From NCBI GenBank assembly GCA_021107435.1, contig JAIOSV010000061.1, positions 1-53,709 of the forward strand: 53,709 nucleotides of DNA, read 5' to 3'. Both the position numbers and the translations under genes were made by a program. This DNA comes from Candidatus Sabulitectum sp. (GTDB taxonomy: Bacteria; Fermentibacterota; Fermentibacteria; Fermentibacterales; JCC-6). The stretch's first letter is position 1; each line of letters starts with the position of its first letter. Positions 35,866 to 44,715 of this stretch are shown here, in pieces. The notes beneath the pieces are model-generated. The model made no database searches and was not told the DNA's origin. It saw nothing but the letters and a program-made list of their open reading frames with translations.

Positions 35866-36979
35866 TTACAGGGAGACTGTCTTGGAATGTATCATCGAAA
35901 ATGCAGAGAGTTTCCTCCGAGAAACTCCTGACCACCAGCCTGCCGTCGGAAAGAAGTACAGCATAATTCAGACTGGAGTCCGGCAGACAATAGCTGTCAA
36001 GATAATTCCCGTCCCAGTCATATCTGTCCACTGCAGTTACCTGAGCGAAATCAACATAATCAGGATCGCTCAGGAATGAACCATCATCCATATAGTTGGG
36101 GAAGAGAATATTTATCATGCCCTCTCTTCCGAGAAATGCGTTTCCTCCTATGGGATACTGTCTAACCCTGTCCTCGGGCGAAGATGGATAAACACGGCTT
36201 CCGCGGTAGATACATTCTTCCGTTTCAATATCGTAAATTGCCAGTAATCCTTCGTATCTGTTGAAAACAGCAATACGGTTGTTCTCTCCCGGACATATCC
36301 TCAACAGGTCTATTCGAGGAACATTCCTGAGGTGGATCATTTCTGCTTCTCCGAATGATCTTATTATGCCCTCTTCGCTGTTAAGAATGTGCAGATCCCC
36401 ACCCGGTTCAAGTGTGGACCCAACAACGAAAGTGGTGTCGTCTATTGCGGCAATATCCTGCGCTCCCGTAAAGTTCAAACAGTGAGAAAAACTTCCGTCT
36501 CTGTAAAAGAAATCAATTCTGCCCAGATTAATGTTAAGAGCAGCTACATATCTGTCAGATACTGCGAGGGTTGTTACCAGCGAGAAATTGCCGGGACCTT
36601 CTCCCGCCCCGCCGACTTTCCATATCAGCTCACCTTCGTTGGTAAGTGCAACAATCTCTTGTGTACCCGCGTCTGCAACAAAGACAGTATCGCCCGCTGT
36701 GCAGATGGAATAAGGTTTGTATACCATTGGAGCCATAGCTTCAGGATCAGTAAAGTATCCTCCCGGATTGTAGCTTATAAAGTGTTCTTCTATGTCTTCC
36801 CAGAGCCCGTCATCACTGGATTGCAGGTATTCTCTCCACTCCGAGGTGATTCCTTCGTCCGATGATGTGCTATCTCCCTGTGATTCCCCTGTGGTATTTG
36901 TCTGAAATTTTCCGTTTGTATCAGTACATGATAAAGATATCATTACTGCAAAGCTGATCAGTATGAAAATCTTCTTCAT
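35852..36979 (-). CDS. Six-bladed beta-propeller lipoprotein
   Basis: A lipobox (FAVMISLSC) precedes an acidic linker and propeller blades: DTVFVADAGTQEIVALTNEGELIWKVGGAGEGPGNF (one blade in two parts), YVAALNINLGRIDFFYRDG, IAVFNRYEGLLAIYDIETE and DRYDWDGNYLDSYCLPD. The design matches the lipoprotein at 29246. The start at 36979 is preferred because AAGGAAG lies before it; an in-frame Met at 36994 and an open frame to 37096 also exist. A periplasmic or surface function is inferred. Confidence 0.8.
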   Translation of the reverse strand: MKKIFILISFAVMISLSCTDTNGKFQTNTTGESQGDSTSSDEGITSEWREYLQSSDDGLWEDIEEHFISYNPGGYFTDPEAMAPMVYKPYSICTAGDTVFVADAGTQEIVALTNEGELIWKVGGAGEGPGNFSLVTTLAVSDRYVAALNINLGRIDFFYRDGSFSHCLNFTGAQDIAAIDDTTFVVGSTLEPGGDLHILNSEEGIIRSFGEAEMIHLRNVPRIDLLRICPGENNRIAVFNRYEGLLAIYDIETEECIYRGSRVYPSSPEDRVRQYPIGGNAFLGREGMINILFPNYMDDGSFLSDPDYVDFAQVTAVDRYDWDGNYLDSYCLPDSSLNYAVLLSDGRLVVRSFSEETLCIFDDTFQDSLPVNDYH

Positions 36980-37064
36980 TTTCTTCCTTTTCATTGTATG
37001 CCGATATCTTAATTCCCGAAGTATTCTTTCAAAAATATTCTCAGTGAAGCCCGAAGGAATCAGG

Positions 37065-37130
37065 TCAATTAATACCTGACAACAGCACAGCAGCATAAGC
37101 GAACAAACAGAAGAACAGAACGAATTTCAT
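37065..37130 (-). CDS. Possible 21-residue hydrophobic small ORF
   Basis: A short frame (MKFVLFFCLFAYAAVLLSG and two more residues) starts with GGAGG eight bases upstream and ends 85 bases before the lipoprotein start. It could be a leader peptide, a membrane microprotein or the remains of a signal peptide. There is no further support. Confidence 0.3.
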   Translation of the reverse strand: MKFVLFFCLFAYAAVLLSGIN

Positions 37131-37212
37131 CTTGTTTGGCCTCCAGGTAAGTCAATTCACAACAGCTTAATTACCTCTAACTGGGTGAGAAAAAGAAGTT
37201 CCACCTCAGTAA

Positions 37213-38424
37213 TCAAGCCCACTCAATGAGCCCGCCCGCAATGGTAAGACTGCTCATTCTCAGCGGAGGTATCTGCCTGGTGCCAAGCAGGGATACCGGG
37301 TAGAAGTGGTCCTGCCAGTGGTAGTCTGTGTCGTTGCCGGTAAGAGATATCGAGAGAAGGAAGTTGCCCGGTTCGATGATTTCCGGTGTAATAGAAATTG
37401 AAGCTTCGCCTTTCCCGCTGATTGTCAAGAGTGATTCGCCGTTCTCAAGGTTGTTTGATGCAAGGACTGTTTCGCCGTCAGGGCGGTGAAGGGAGAAGCC
37501 CAGAATGATGTTCTTCACCTCTCTGCCCTCTCTGGTTTCAATCAGTGTGTTAACCTTGAGAGTATCGCCCTGTCTGAAAGTTCTGGCGGGTACTCCGTTG
37601 CCGTCGGTGAGAGTGACCCGGCTGAAGAATACCTCGCGGTTTCCCCACTCGCGTGGAGTAGCTGACGCTGCTGTGTTCTGAAGCCTGCCGGCGTTTGCAT
37701 CAAGATAGGTTCCCAGAACATCATCAACTGGTCCGTCCATTCGTACCCTGCCGGAATCAAGCCAGATTGCCCGGGTGCAAAGCCTGCGAACAGCTTCGGG
37801 GTCATGGCTCACAAAGACAATTGTTTTCCCGGACTCGCGGAAGCCGAAGATTCTGTCATAGCACTTTGCCTGGAAGACAGCGTCTCCCACCGCCAGCACC
37901 TCGTCGACAAGAAGAATATCCGGGTTGACGCTGGTCGCGAGGGCGAATCCCAGTCTCATGAACATTCCTGAAGAGTAGTACTTTACAGGGGTATCCATGA
38001 ACCGTTCAAGCATTGAGAATTCAGCGATGCCTGGAATCAGTTCAACCATCCTCTTCTGATCAAAGCCGAGAAGAGCCCCGTTCAGAAAAACATTCTCCGC
38101 GCCGGTTAGCTCAGGGTGAAATCCCACGCCGAGATCAAGCAGAGAAGCAATTCTACCGGAGGTTCTGACTTTGCCTGAAGTGGGGCTGTAGATACCTGCA
38201 AGAAGCTTCAGTGTGGTGGATTTTCCCGCGCCGTTGGATCCCACAAGCGCGACTGACTCTCCCGGTGATATCTGAAATGAAGCGTGATCCAGTGCCCTGA
38301 ACCAGTCACGGCTGGTTCCTCTGCCGAAAACATTCATCAGGGTTTCCATAATGCTCACGGAGCGGTCACGATAGAGCCTGTAGTCAAGGCAGACATCAGA
38401 GAACTGAATCAGGCCTTTCCGCAT
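37213..38424 (-). CDS. wzt: Polysaccharide ABC exporter ATPase, Wzt type with C-terminal substrate-recognition domain
   Basis: The ATPase domain has Walker A GSNGAGKST, SGRIASLLDLGVGFHPELTG typical of the O-antigen/teichoic-acid export clade, signature YYSSGMFMRLGFA and Walker B ILLVDEVLAVGD. After ~residue 245 comes a beta-sandwich Wzt_C domain (VFFSRVTLTDGNGVP ... NNLENGE ... HWQDHFYPVSLLG), which in relatives binds the non-reducing end cap of the glycan. The partner permease is immediately upstream. No glycosyltransferases are in the window, so the exported polymer is unknown. Confidence 0.9.
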   Translation of the reverse strand: MRKGLIQFSDVCLDYRLYRDRSVSIMETLMNVFGRGTSRDWFRALDHASFQISPGESVALVGSNGAGKSTTLKLLAGIYSPTSGKVRTSGRIASLLDLGVGFHPELTGAENVFLNGALLGFDQKRMVELIPGIAEFSMLERFMDTPVKYYSSGMFMRLGFALATSVNPDILLVDEVLAVGDAVFQAKCYDRIFGFRESGKTIVFVSHDPEAVRRLCTRAIWLDSGRVRMDGPVDDVLGTYLDANAGRLQNTAASATPREWGNREVFFSRVTLTDGNGVPARTFRQGDTLKVNTLIETREGREVKNIILGFSLHRPDGETVLASNNLENGESLLTISGKGEASISITPEIIEPGNFLLSISLTGNDTDYHWQDHFYPVSLLGTRQIPPLRMSSLTIAGGLIEWA

Positions 38425-38425
38425 C

Positions 38426-39193
38426 CTACAGCTCCTTCACTACAGAGGGTTCCATGCGCTTGAAAATCAGGAGACCGGCAACAAGGATTACCGCTGTCCA
38501 TGCCACCAGTGAAATCCACGCCCAGAGTTCAGGCCAGGTGCCGTAGTACATGGTGGAGTGGAATATTTCCATGGCACCTGCTACGGGATTGAATTTTATT
38601 ACAGCTTCCATTCTCGCGGGGATGAGCCCCGCGCCCAGAGGATATATCACAGGACTTGCGTAGAACCAGGCAAGAAGGATAACCTCAAGGAACTGTGAGA
38701 CATCTCTGTAGTACACATTACCCACGGAGATCATCATCGCAAAACCGCTTGTCATGGCAGCCAGCAGAACAATTGCAATCGGCAGAGTAATAATGGAAAT
38801 ACCCGGAATATGCCCGAAAGCAATCAGAAGACCTTCAAGAACCACCATAGCCATCAGCATATGAACAGCATTGGCGATAACCGATGAAATCGGCAGAGCA
38901 ACTCTGGGGAAGTAAATCGACCTTATAAGTTTCTGATTATCAAGAAGGGTTTTGGCGGAGGCGGAGAGGGATGCAGCAAAGAAGTTCCACGGCAGAAGGC
39001 CTGTCAGAAGAAACAGTGAAAAGTGTTCAATAGCACCGCCGAAGCGGATAATCTTCGTAAACACAATTGTGTAGACAACCATGCTGAAAAGAGGTTTGAG
39101 GAGAAACCACAGAAAACCCAGAAAGCTTCTCTTGTACCGAACCTTCAAATCCTTTTCCACAAGGCTCTTCATGAGAAGCAGTCCACCGGTCAT
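38426..39193 (-). CDS. wzm: Polysaccharide ABC exporter permease, Wzm type
   Basis: A 255-residue ABC-2 permease with the RYKRSFLGFLWFLLKPL motif after the amphipathic interface helix and six membrane segments. The GLLPWNFFAASLSASAKTLL and VISVGNVYYRDVSQFL-like loop (here ISVGNVYYRDVSQFLEV) match Wzm/TagG. It forms the channel with Wzt. It overlaps the plsY stop by four bases (ATGA) and precedes wzt by one base, so all are one operon. Confidence 0.9.
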   Translation of the reverse strand: MTGGLLLMKSLVEKDLKVRYKRSFLGFLWFLLKPLFSMVVYTIVFTKIIRFGGAIEHFSLFLLTGLLPWNFFAASLSASAKTLLDNQKLIRSIYFPRVALPISSVIANAVHMLMAMVVLEGLLIAFGHIPGISIITLPIAIVLLAAMTSGFAMMISVGNVYYRDVSQFLEVILLAWFYASPVIYPLGAGLIPARMEAVIKFNPVAGAMEIFHSTMYYGTWPELWAWISLVAWTAVILVAGLLIFKRMEPSVVKEL

Positions 39194-39777
39194 TTTTTAC
39201 CGATCTTCCTCTCGGTGCCACTCAAAATCCTTTTAATGTTGGCTCTGTGGGTTACAAGGATTGCAAGAGCGATGATGCCGAGGACAATTTCAGGATACAC
39301 AGGTTCATGGAACAGAATCCCGAGAAACGGCAGGGATGCACCTGCGATCACACTGCCAAGAGAAACCATTTTAAACAGAGCCAGTAGCAGAATGAACAGC
39401 CCCAGAGCACAGAGAACCGGATAAGTGGAAAGCACCAGGAGTGCTCCCAATGCAGTGGCAACACCCTTACCGCCCTTGAAGCCGAACCATGGCATAAACA
39501 CATGGCCACACACAGCCGCTATAGCAACAGCACTGGACAGCCATACTGCGGGAGATGCTGCTGCAGTAACCGCGAGCACAGGAACCGCGCCTTTTGCAGC
39601 GTCCAGAAGAAGACCTGCGACACCCGTAGCTGTACCGCTTGTTCGAAGCAGGTTTGTAGCTCCGGGATTGCCGGAGCCATGATCACGAAGATCAACACCC
39701 TTGAACTTTCCCAAAAACCAGGAAAACGGTATGGAACCGCACAGGAAACCCAGAATAATGTACAGCGCCTGCTCCAT
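39190..39777 (-). CDS. plsY: Acyl-phosphate:glycerol-3-phosphate acyltransferase
   Basis: A polytopic membrane enzyme with the PlsY motifs GSIPFSWFLGK, DHGSGNPGATN and GFKGGKGVATALG. It transfers acyl groups from acyl phosphate to glycerol-3-phosphate, the first step in phospholipid synthesis. At 195 residues it is of normal length. The start overlaps the der stop (TGATG), and the stop overlaps the wzm start. Confidence 0.95.
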   Translation of the reverse strand: MEQALYIILGFLCGSIPFSWFLGKFKGVDLRDHGSGNPGATNLLRTSGTATGVAGLLLDAAKGAVPVLAVTAAASPAVWLSSAVAIAAVCGHVFMPWFGFKGGKGVATALGALLVLSTYPVLCALGLFILLLALFKMVSLGSVIAGASLPFLGILFHEPVYPEIVLGIIALAILVTHRANIKRILSGTERKIGKK

Positions 39778-41075
39778 CAGTGCTCACGCTTTCTGTAGAC
39801 AATCTTCAGGGGAACCCCGTTCATGTTCAACTCTTCGTGCATCCTGTTCTCGAAATAGCTCTTGTAGTTATCTGGAATGAGGTCTGCACGCGAGACAAAC
39901 ACAACAAGAACCGGAGGCGTGTCTTTCACCTGAGTTATATAGAAAAACTTCAGCATCTTCCCCTTTGGGGCCGGAGGCTGTATGGCATTTACAATATTAC
40001 TCATAATCTTGTTGAGCTTGCTTGTTGAAATAACAATCCTGCGCCTTTCAGCCACCGATTGCACCATTGGAAGCAACCTTCCCATTCCTTTCCCTTCAAG
40101 TGCGCTTGTAAAGAAAATGGGTATCCATTTGGCAAGGGGAAATCTCTGAATGACACTTCGGATCCACAGATGTCTGTCCAATCCCATATCGACTTTGTTA
40201 ACGCAGATCAGTAGGCCCTTACCCATCTCCCACGCCCTTGTGGCAAGTCTCAAATCCTGGGTCGTCGGGTATTCATTTCCGTCAAGAACCACTACAACCA
40301 CATCAGCACTGCCAACACTTTTCCAGGAACGGAGAGTACTGTAAAACTCTATATCCTCCATCTTTCTGGACTTTCTGCGAAGACCGGCTGTGTCTATAAG
40401 ACGGAAATTCGTATCCTTCCAGGTGATATAGGAGTCAATTGAGTCTCTGGTGGTTCCTGCCACGGGAGTTACAATATTCCGCTCATCATCAAGAAGACGA
40501 TTCACAATGGAACTTTTGCCCACATTGGGTCTGCCTATGACTGCTACGGAAATTCCATCAAAATCGGGATTCTCCACCACCGGCAGATCCCGTATAACCT
40601 CGTCGAGGAGGTCTCCCACTCCCAGACCGTGAGCGGCACTTACGGGCCACGGTTTCCCCAGACCCAGGGCTGCGAACTCATGTTCCATACCCAGCCGACC
40701 CTGGGTATCTATCTTGTTAACTGCAAGCAGGCACGGAAGACCGCTTTTTCTTACAAGTTCAACGGCGGCTTCGTCAAACGGATGAATACCCTCGGTACCG
40801 TCCACCAGAAGAATAATGATCTGCGCCTCCTGCATCGCAAGGCGCACCTGTTTTACGATAGCTTCCTGAAAAGGATCATCGCTGCCCGGGGAAAGACCTC
40901 CGGTATCAACAGCGATAAAATTAACACCGCTCCACTCTCCGGTACCAATCTTGCGGTCACGGGTGACACCGGCTTCGTTATCCACAATGGCGGTTCTTCC
41001 ACCGATAAATCTATTGAAAAGCGAAGACTTGCCTACATTCACACGGCCAACAATGGCCACTACTGGCAGATCCAT
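39777..41075 (-). CDS. der: Ribosome biogenesis GTPase Der (EngA)
   Basis: Two tandem G domains: GRVNVGKSSLFN with DTGG and NKID, then GRPNVGKSSIVN with DTAGLRRKSR and NKVD. A C-terminal KH-like domain follows (MLKFFYITQVKDTPPVLVVFV, NYKSYFENRM). Der acts in 50S subunit assembly. The first G1 has Val in place of Pro. The start at 41075 has GGAGG upstream (GGAGGTGTTACAGC). A longer frame to 41300 is ignored because it adds a non-family extension and overlaps the divergent cyclase gene. Confidence 0.96.
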   Translation of the reverse strand: MDLPVVAIVGRVNVGKSSLFNRFIGGRTAIVDNEAGVTRDRKIGTGEWSGVNFIAVDTGGLSPGSDDPFQEAIVKQVRLAMQEAQIIILLVDGTEGIHPFDEAAVELVRKSGLPCLLAVNKIDTQGRLGMEHEFAALGLGKPWPVSAAHGLGVGDLLDEVIRDLPVVENPDFDGISVAVIGRPNVGKSSIVNRLLDDERNIVTPVAGTTRDSIDSYITWKDTNFRLIDTAGLRRKSRKMEDIEFYSTLRSWKSVGSADVVVVVLDGNEYPTTQDLRLATRAWEMGKGLLICVNKVDMGLDRHLWIRSVIQRFPLAKWIPIFFTSALEGKGMGRLLPMVQSVAERRRIVISTSKLNKIMSNIVNAIQPPAPKGKMLKFFYITQVKDTPPVLVVFVSRADLIPDNYKSYFENRMHEELNMNGVPLKIVYRKREH

Positions 41076-41168
41076 GCTGTAACACCTCCTGATTCTGCAA
41101 AATATTGAAGGGGAATATACTTTCAGTACCCTGTTCCGTGTTAACCGCGGGGTTATATTCGGGCAATC

Positions 41169-43214
41169 ATGAAAAATATGATATTTGCTATTGCTGTCAT
41201 ATCCACACTGTTTTCTATGGCACTCACACTCAGCGGCTTTGATCGGGGGCTGGAACATCTCACCCTGGATCTCAGGTTCAATCTTTTCCCGGATATTCAC
41301 TCGGTAAACGACAGCATAATTATTATCAGCGTGGATGACGCATCTCTGGAATCCATGGACTGGCTGGGGTGGCCATGGCCCAGACAGATATGGTCTGACA
41401 TGACAGCTTTCCTCTTCCAGGCCGGCGTAAAAGTTGTCTACTTTGATATTACCTTTTCAACCAGTTCAACCTTCTCCGCAAGTGAAGACAGTGTGTTCGG
41501 CGCAGTGGCAGGAAGCGGGAAAACCGTTTTCATAACAGGCCTTGGCCGCGATGAAGGCCAGCCGGTACCGGGAAATGCAGTTATAGATCTTCAACTGCCA
41601 CCGGGGAACCTTGCTCCTTTCAGATTTACTTCACCTCCTGTGTCTCAAATTGCGACAGGTGCCCGCTATCTTGCTTCACCTTATGCCTACCCTGACCATG
41701 ATGGAATATTCAGACAATTTCCCCTGCTCTTTCCTCTTGAAAGCGGCGCGGTCCCATCCCCGGCACTGGCAATTGCAATGCTCTTTAGAGATGATCATTC
41801 TGTTTCCTTCAAAGACGGTACTCTTCTATGGGGAAGTTCAGAGATCCCTCTTACGGAAGACTATGAGATACAGGTCAGATTTGCCGGCCCCACAGGCAGC
41901 TACAGAACAATCAGCGTCTCCGATGTTTTCTCAGCCATGACCGGCGACACAACAGCTCTCCGACCATCAACCCTTGCTGGAAAAATCGTAATGGTAGGCT
42001 ACACTGCTTCAGATCTCATGGATTTGAAACCGATGCCATACTCTGCCAGATGCCCCGGTGTTGAAGTCATCGCGAACACTCTTGACAACATTCTTCAAAA
42101 CAGGCACGTGGCAACTCACGGCATGGCGATTACGCTGTTAGTGACCCTCTTCTTCAGTATTGCGGTTGCTTCCGCTCTGGTCTTTATTCCAAAGGTAATA
42201 CCGGCATCTCTTACCGGGCTGCTTGCAATTCTTGCCTGTGCCGCGGTTTGTCTGGCTGCCTTTAACTACTGGGATATCTGGCTCAGGGCAGTGCCGCCGC
42301 TGACATCAGGCATACTTACTCTGCTTGGCGGATCTGTTGTTGCATACCAGTACGCGACTAAAGACAAAAAATTCCTGAAAGCCGCGTTTTCCCAGTACCT
42401 TTCTCCCGCTATCGTCTCTCTGGTGGCAAAAAACCCGAAGATGCTAAAACTGGGTGGCGAGAAAAAAGTAATGACCGCCTTCTTCAGTGATGTGGCAGGA
42501 TTCACCACAATAAGTGAAAAACTTGATCCTCAGGATCTCGTAAAACTTCTCAACATCTATCTTACGGAAATGACAGATATTATTCTTGAATCCGGCGGTA
42601 CTGTGGACAAGTTCGAGGGAGATGCGATTATTGCGTTCTGGGGAGCCCCTGTGGAATTTGAGGATCATGCGCTGAGAGCTGTAACCTCCGCCCTTGAATG
42701 CCAGAGGGTACACGCGGAACTCAATACAAGGCTCAAAAAAATGAATTTTCCTGCCCTGAGTACAAGAATGGGTCTGGCCACCGGCTCAATGGTAGTTGGA
42801 AACATGGGCAGCAGCAAGAGGTTCGATTACACAATGATGGGCACCGATGTTAACCTGGCCAGCCGTCTTGAAGGAGTTAACAAGGTCTATGGAACACCAA
42901 TACTGATATCGAATAATACACGGGAATTTCTTCCCGAAAGAGTTATCTGCCGTGAAATTGACATTGTTATGGTTGTGGGTCAGAAGACGCCGGTTACCAT
43001 CTGGGAACCTGTACTGGAAAAGCCTGTATTCACTGAGCAGTACAGCGAAGCGCTGAAACACTACAGAAACGGTAACTTCCAGTCAGCCCTGAAGCTGTTC
43101 ATGGATATTGCGGAAGATCCTCCATCGAAAACCATGGCAGCAAGGTGCGGGAAATTCATTAAGGAAGGAACTCCTTCCGATTGGGAGGGGATCTGGGTTC
43201 TGACATCCAAGTAA
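41169..43214 (+). CDS. Adenylate/guanylate cyclase with CHASE2 sensor domain
   Basis: Order of domains: an N-terminal membrane segment; a large extracytoplasmic CHASE2 domain (about 25-310, with DLRFNLFP, IISVDDASLES, WPWPRQIWSDM, VVYFDITF); three membrane segments (about 318-400); then a class III nucleotidyl cyclase domain (about 430-610). Catalytic residues include the metal Asp in FFSDVAGFTTISE and DKFEGDAIIAFWG, plus the NLASRLEG signature. A C-terminal TPR-like piece follows. It makes a cyclic nucleotide in response to a periplasmic signal. No effector is in the window. Divergent from der. Confidence 0.92.
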   Translation: MKNMIFAIAVISTLFSMALTLSGFDRGLEHLTLDLRFNLFPDIHSVNDSIIIISVDDASLESMDWLGWPWPRQIWSDMTAFLFQAGVKVVYFDITFSTSSTFSASEDSVFGAVAGSGKTVFITGLGRDEGQPVPGNAVIDLQLPPGNLAPFRFTSPPVSQIATGARYLASPYAYPDHDGIFRQFPLLFPLESGAVPSPALAIAMLFRDDHSVSFKDGTLLWGSSEIPLTEDYEIQVRFAGPTGSYRTISVSDVFSAMTGDTTALRPSTLAGKIVMVGYTASDLMDLKPMPYSARCPGVEVIANTLDNILQNRHVATHGMAITLLVTLFFSIAVASALVFIPKVIPASLTGLLAILACAAVCLAAFNYWDIWLRAVPPLTSGILTLLGGSVVAYQYATKDKKFLKAAFSQYLSPAIVSLVAKNPKMLKLGGEKKVMTAFFSDVAGFTTISEKLDPQDLVKLLNIYLTEMTDIILESGGTVDKFEGDAIIAFWGAPVEFEDHALRAVTSALECQRVHAELNTRLKKMNFPALSTRMGLATGSMVVGNMGSSKRFDYTMMGTDVNLASRLEGVNKVYGTPILISNNTREFLPERVICREIDIVMVVGQKTPVTIWEPVLEKPVFTEQYSEALKHYRNGNFQSALKLFMDIAEDPPSKTMAARCGKFIKEGTPSDWEGIWVLTSK

Positions 43215-43267
43215 CATCTTTCTTTATATTTACACATGTTTTGGATCATGAATAACAAGGAGGAACG

Positions 43268-43750
43268 ATGAGGTATGTAATTATCCTCGTGACGATTCTT
43301 GCGGGAACCGTCCCTGCCGGGGATACAGATATTGAGGTGGGTGGAAACGCCACAGTGAAAATCCGTGAGCAGCACATTTTCCCCACACCGGTCTTCTATG
43401 CCCGGCCGGTCGGGGAGCTTGCTTTCGGCTCTGTTGTAGAGATTACCGGAGAACAGGGCGACTGGTTCAGCATTGAAGCAGGAAACGGAATTGAGGGCTG
43501 GGTTCATACAACGGCATTAACCGGAGCCGTCCTTTCAGAAGGCTCTCAGGGCACCGATGACAGCGACATGATAATGCTTGCGGGCCGGGGCTTTAACAGT
43601 GATGTGGAAGGTTCTTACGCATCAGGCAAAGATCTTCCCTGGGACGAAGTTGATGACATAGAGAACATCACTGTGGAACCGGAGGATCTTGAGACTTTCC
43701 TGGTTGAAGGCCTTCTTATTGGGGATCTCATTCCCCGGGGAGGAAGATAA
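43268..43750 (+). CDS. Exported SH3-like domain protein
   Basis: The signal peptide (YVIILVTILAGTVPAG) is followed by a bacterial SH3 domain (ATVKIREQHIFPTP ... LAFGSVVEITGEQGDWFSIEAGNGIEGWVHTTAL, two parts). A C-terminal tail is acidic (VDDIENITVEPEDLETFL). Bacterial SH3 domains usually bind cell-wall peptides. The stop overlaps the M48 gene start (TAATG), so it is translationally coupled to a protease. AAGGAGGAACG precedes the start. Confidence 0.8.
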   Translation: MRYVIILVTILAGTVPAGDTDIEVGGNATVKIREQHIFPTPVFYARPVGELAFGSVVEITGEQGDWFSIEAGNGIEGWVHTTALTGAVLSEGSQGTDDSDMIMLAGRGFNSDVEGSYASGKDLPWDEVDDIENITVEPEDLETFLVEGLLIGDLIPRGGR

Positions 43751-44715
43751 TGACCGCAATACTCCTTATCACAATGATTGCTTTCGGCCTTGGAGACATC
43801 ACAGATGTACTGGAAAGCGATGAGCTTGAAAGTGCTGTTACTGTCTACCAGGCTTTTGACGAAGCCAACCGTGAGATTACTGAAACAGAAGAGTACTACA
43901 TCGGCAGGGCTGTCGCTGCCAACATACTGGCTTCATCAACTCCCATGTTCGACTGGGATGCCGTAACCTACATAAACGAAGTGGGAGCGGCTGTTGCAGG
44001 CTTTTCTCCAAAACCTTTCACCTACGGCGGCTGGCATTTCATGATTCTGGATAACACAGGAATCAATGCTCTTTCCTGTCCCGGCGGCATAGTACTGCTG
44101 AACAAGGGTCTCTGTGATCTTGCTCAAAATGAAGACGAGCTGGCGGCAATACTGGCCCATGAAGCTGCCCACATCGTCCTGAGTCACGGAATTCAATCAG
44201 TGGAAAAAGCAAAACTCACATCCGCATGGACAACACTGGGCCACGAAGGCGCAGGACACCTGGGCAGTGATCAGGTGGACGAACTGTCCGAGAACTACGG
44301 CGATGTTGTTGACGACATCACAATGAATCTTGTAACACGAGGCTACAGCCGTGATTCCGAGCAGCAGGCTGACAGCCTGGCTGTTCACATTCTGGCTGGC
44401 GCAGGGTACGATCCAATGGCTCTGGTTTCTATTCTGAACCGAATGGATGATATGACAGAAAGGAACGGCCCGGGCTTCTGGCAAACACACCCGGCACCTT
44501 CCGACAGAGTACAGTGGATCATGGATGAAATCGAAGCCGGATCACTGGCTTCACCTTCCGCTGAGAAAATTGCTGTAAGAACAGCCAGGTTCACCGAAAG
44601 ATACACAAACGCAGGTTCAACCCAGCCTGCTTCCAGCAGCGGAAGATCCTCCGGCAGTTCGGGAACACCGGCAACCGGTACAGGGAGTCGTACTTCCTCC
44701 GGAGGCAGACAGTAA
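43750..44715 (+). CDS. Exported M48-family zinc metallopeptidase
   Basis: The metal motif is HEAAH (137-141) in ILAHEAAHIVLSHG, with the third ligand Glu in SRDSEQQADSLAV and the family residues NALSCPGGIVLLNKGL upstream. The N-terminus is a signal sequence (ILLITMIAFGLG). The C-terminus is a Ser/Gly-rich low-complexity tail. BepA/YfgC-like periplasmic quality-control proteases are the nearest known type. It starts with a TAATG overlap after the SH3 gene and its TAA stop overlaps the next start codon. Confidence 0.88.
   Translation: MTAILLITMIAFGLGDITDVLESDELESAVTVYQAFDEANREITETEEYYIGRAVAANILASSTPMFDWDAVTYINEVGAAVAGFSPKPFTYGGWHFMILDNTGINALSCPGGIVLLNKGLCDLAQNEDELAAILAHEAAHIVLSHGIQSVEKAKLTSAWTTLGHEGAGHLGSDQVDELSENYGDVVDDITMNLVTRGYSRDSEQQADSLAVHILAGAGYDPMALVSILNRMDDMTERNGPGFWQTHPAPSDRVQWIMDEIEAGSLASPSAEKIAVRTARFTERYTNAGSTQPASSSGRSSGSSGTPATGTGSRTSSGGRQ

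Noticed and set aside
41100-41160. TAACC/GGTTA inverted repeat between der and the cyclase gene
   Set aside because: Five-base arms are too short to call an operator.
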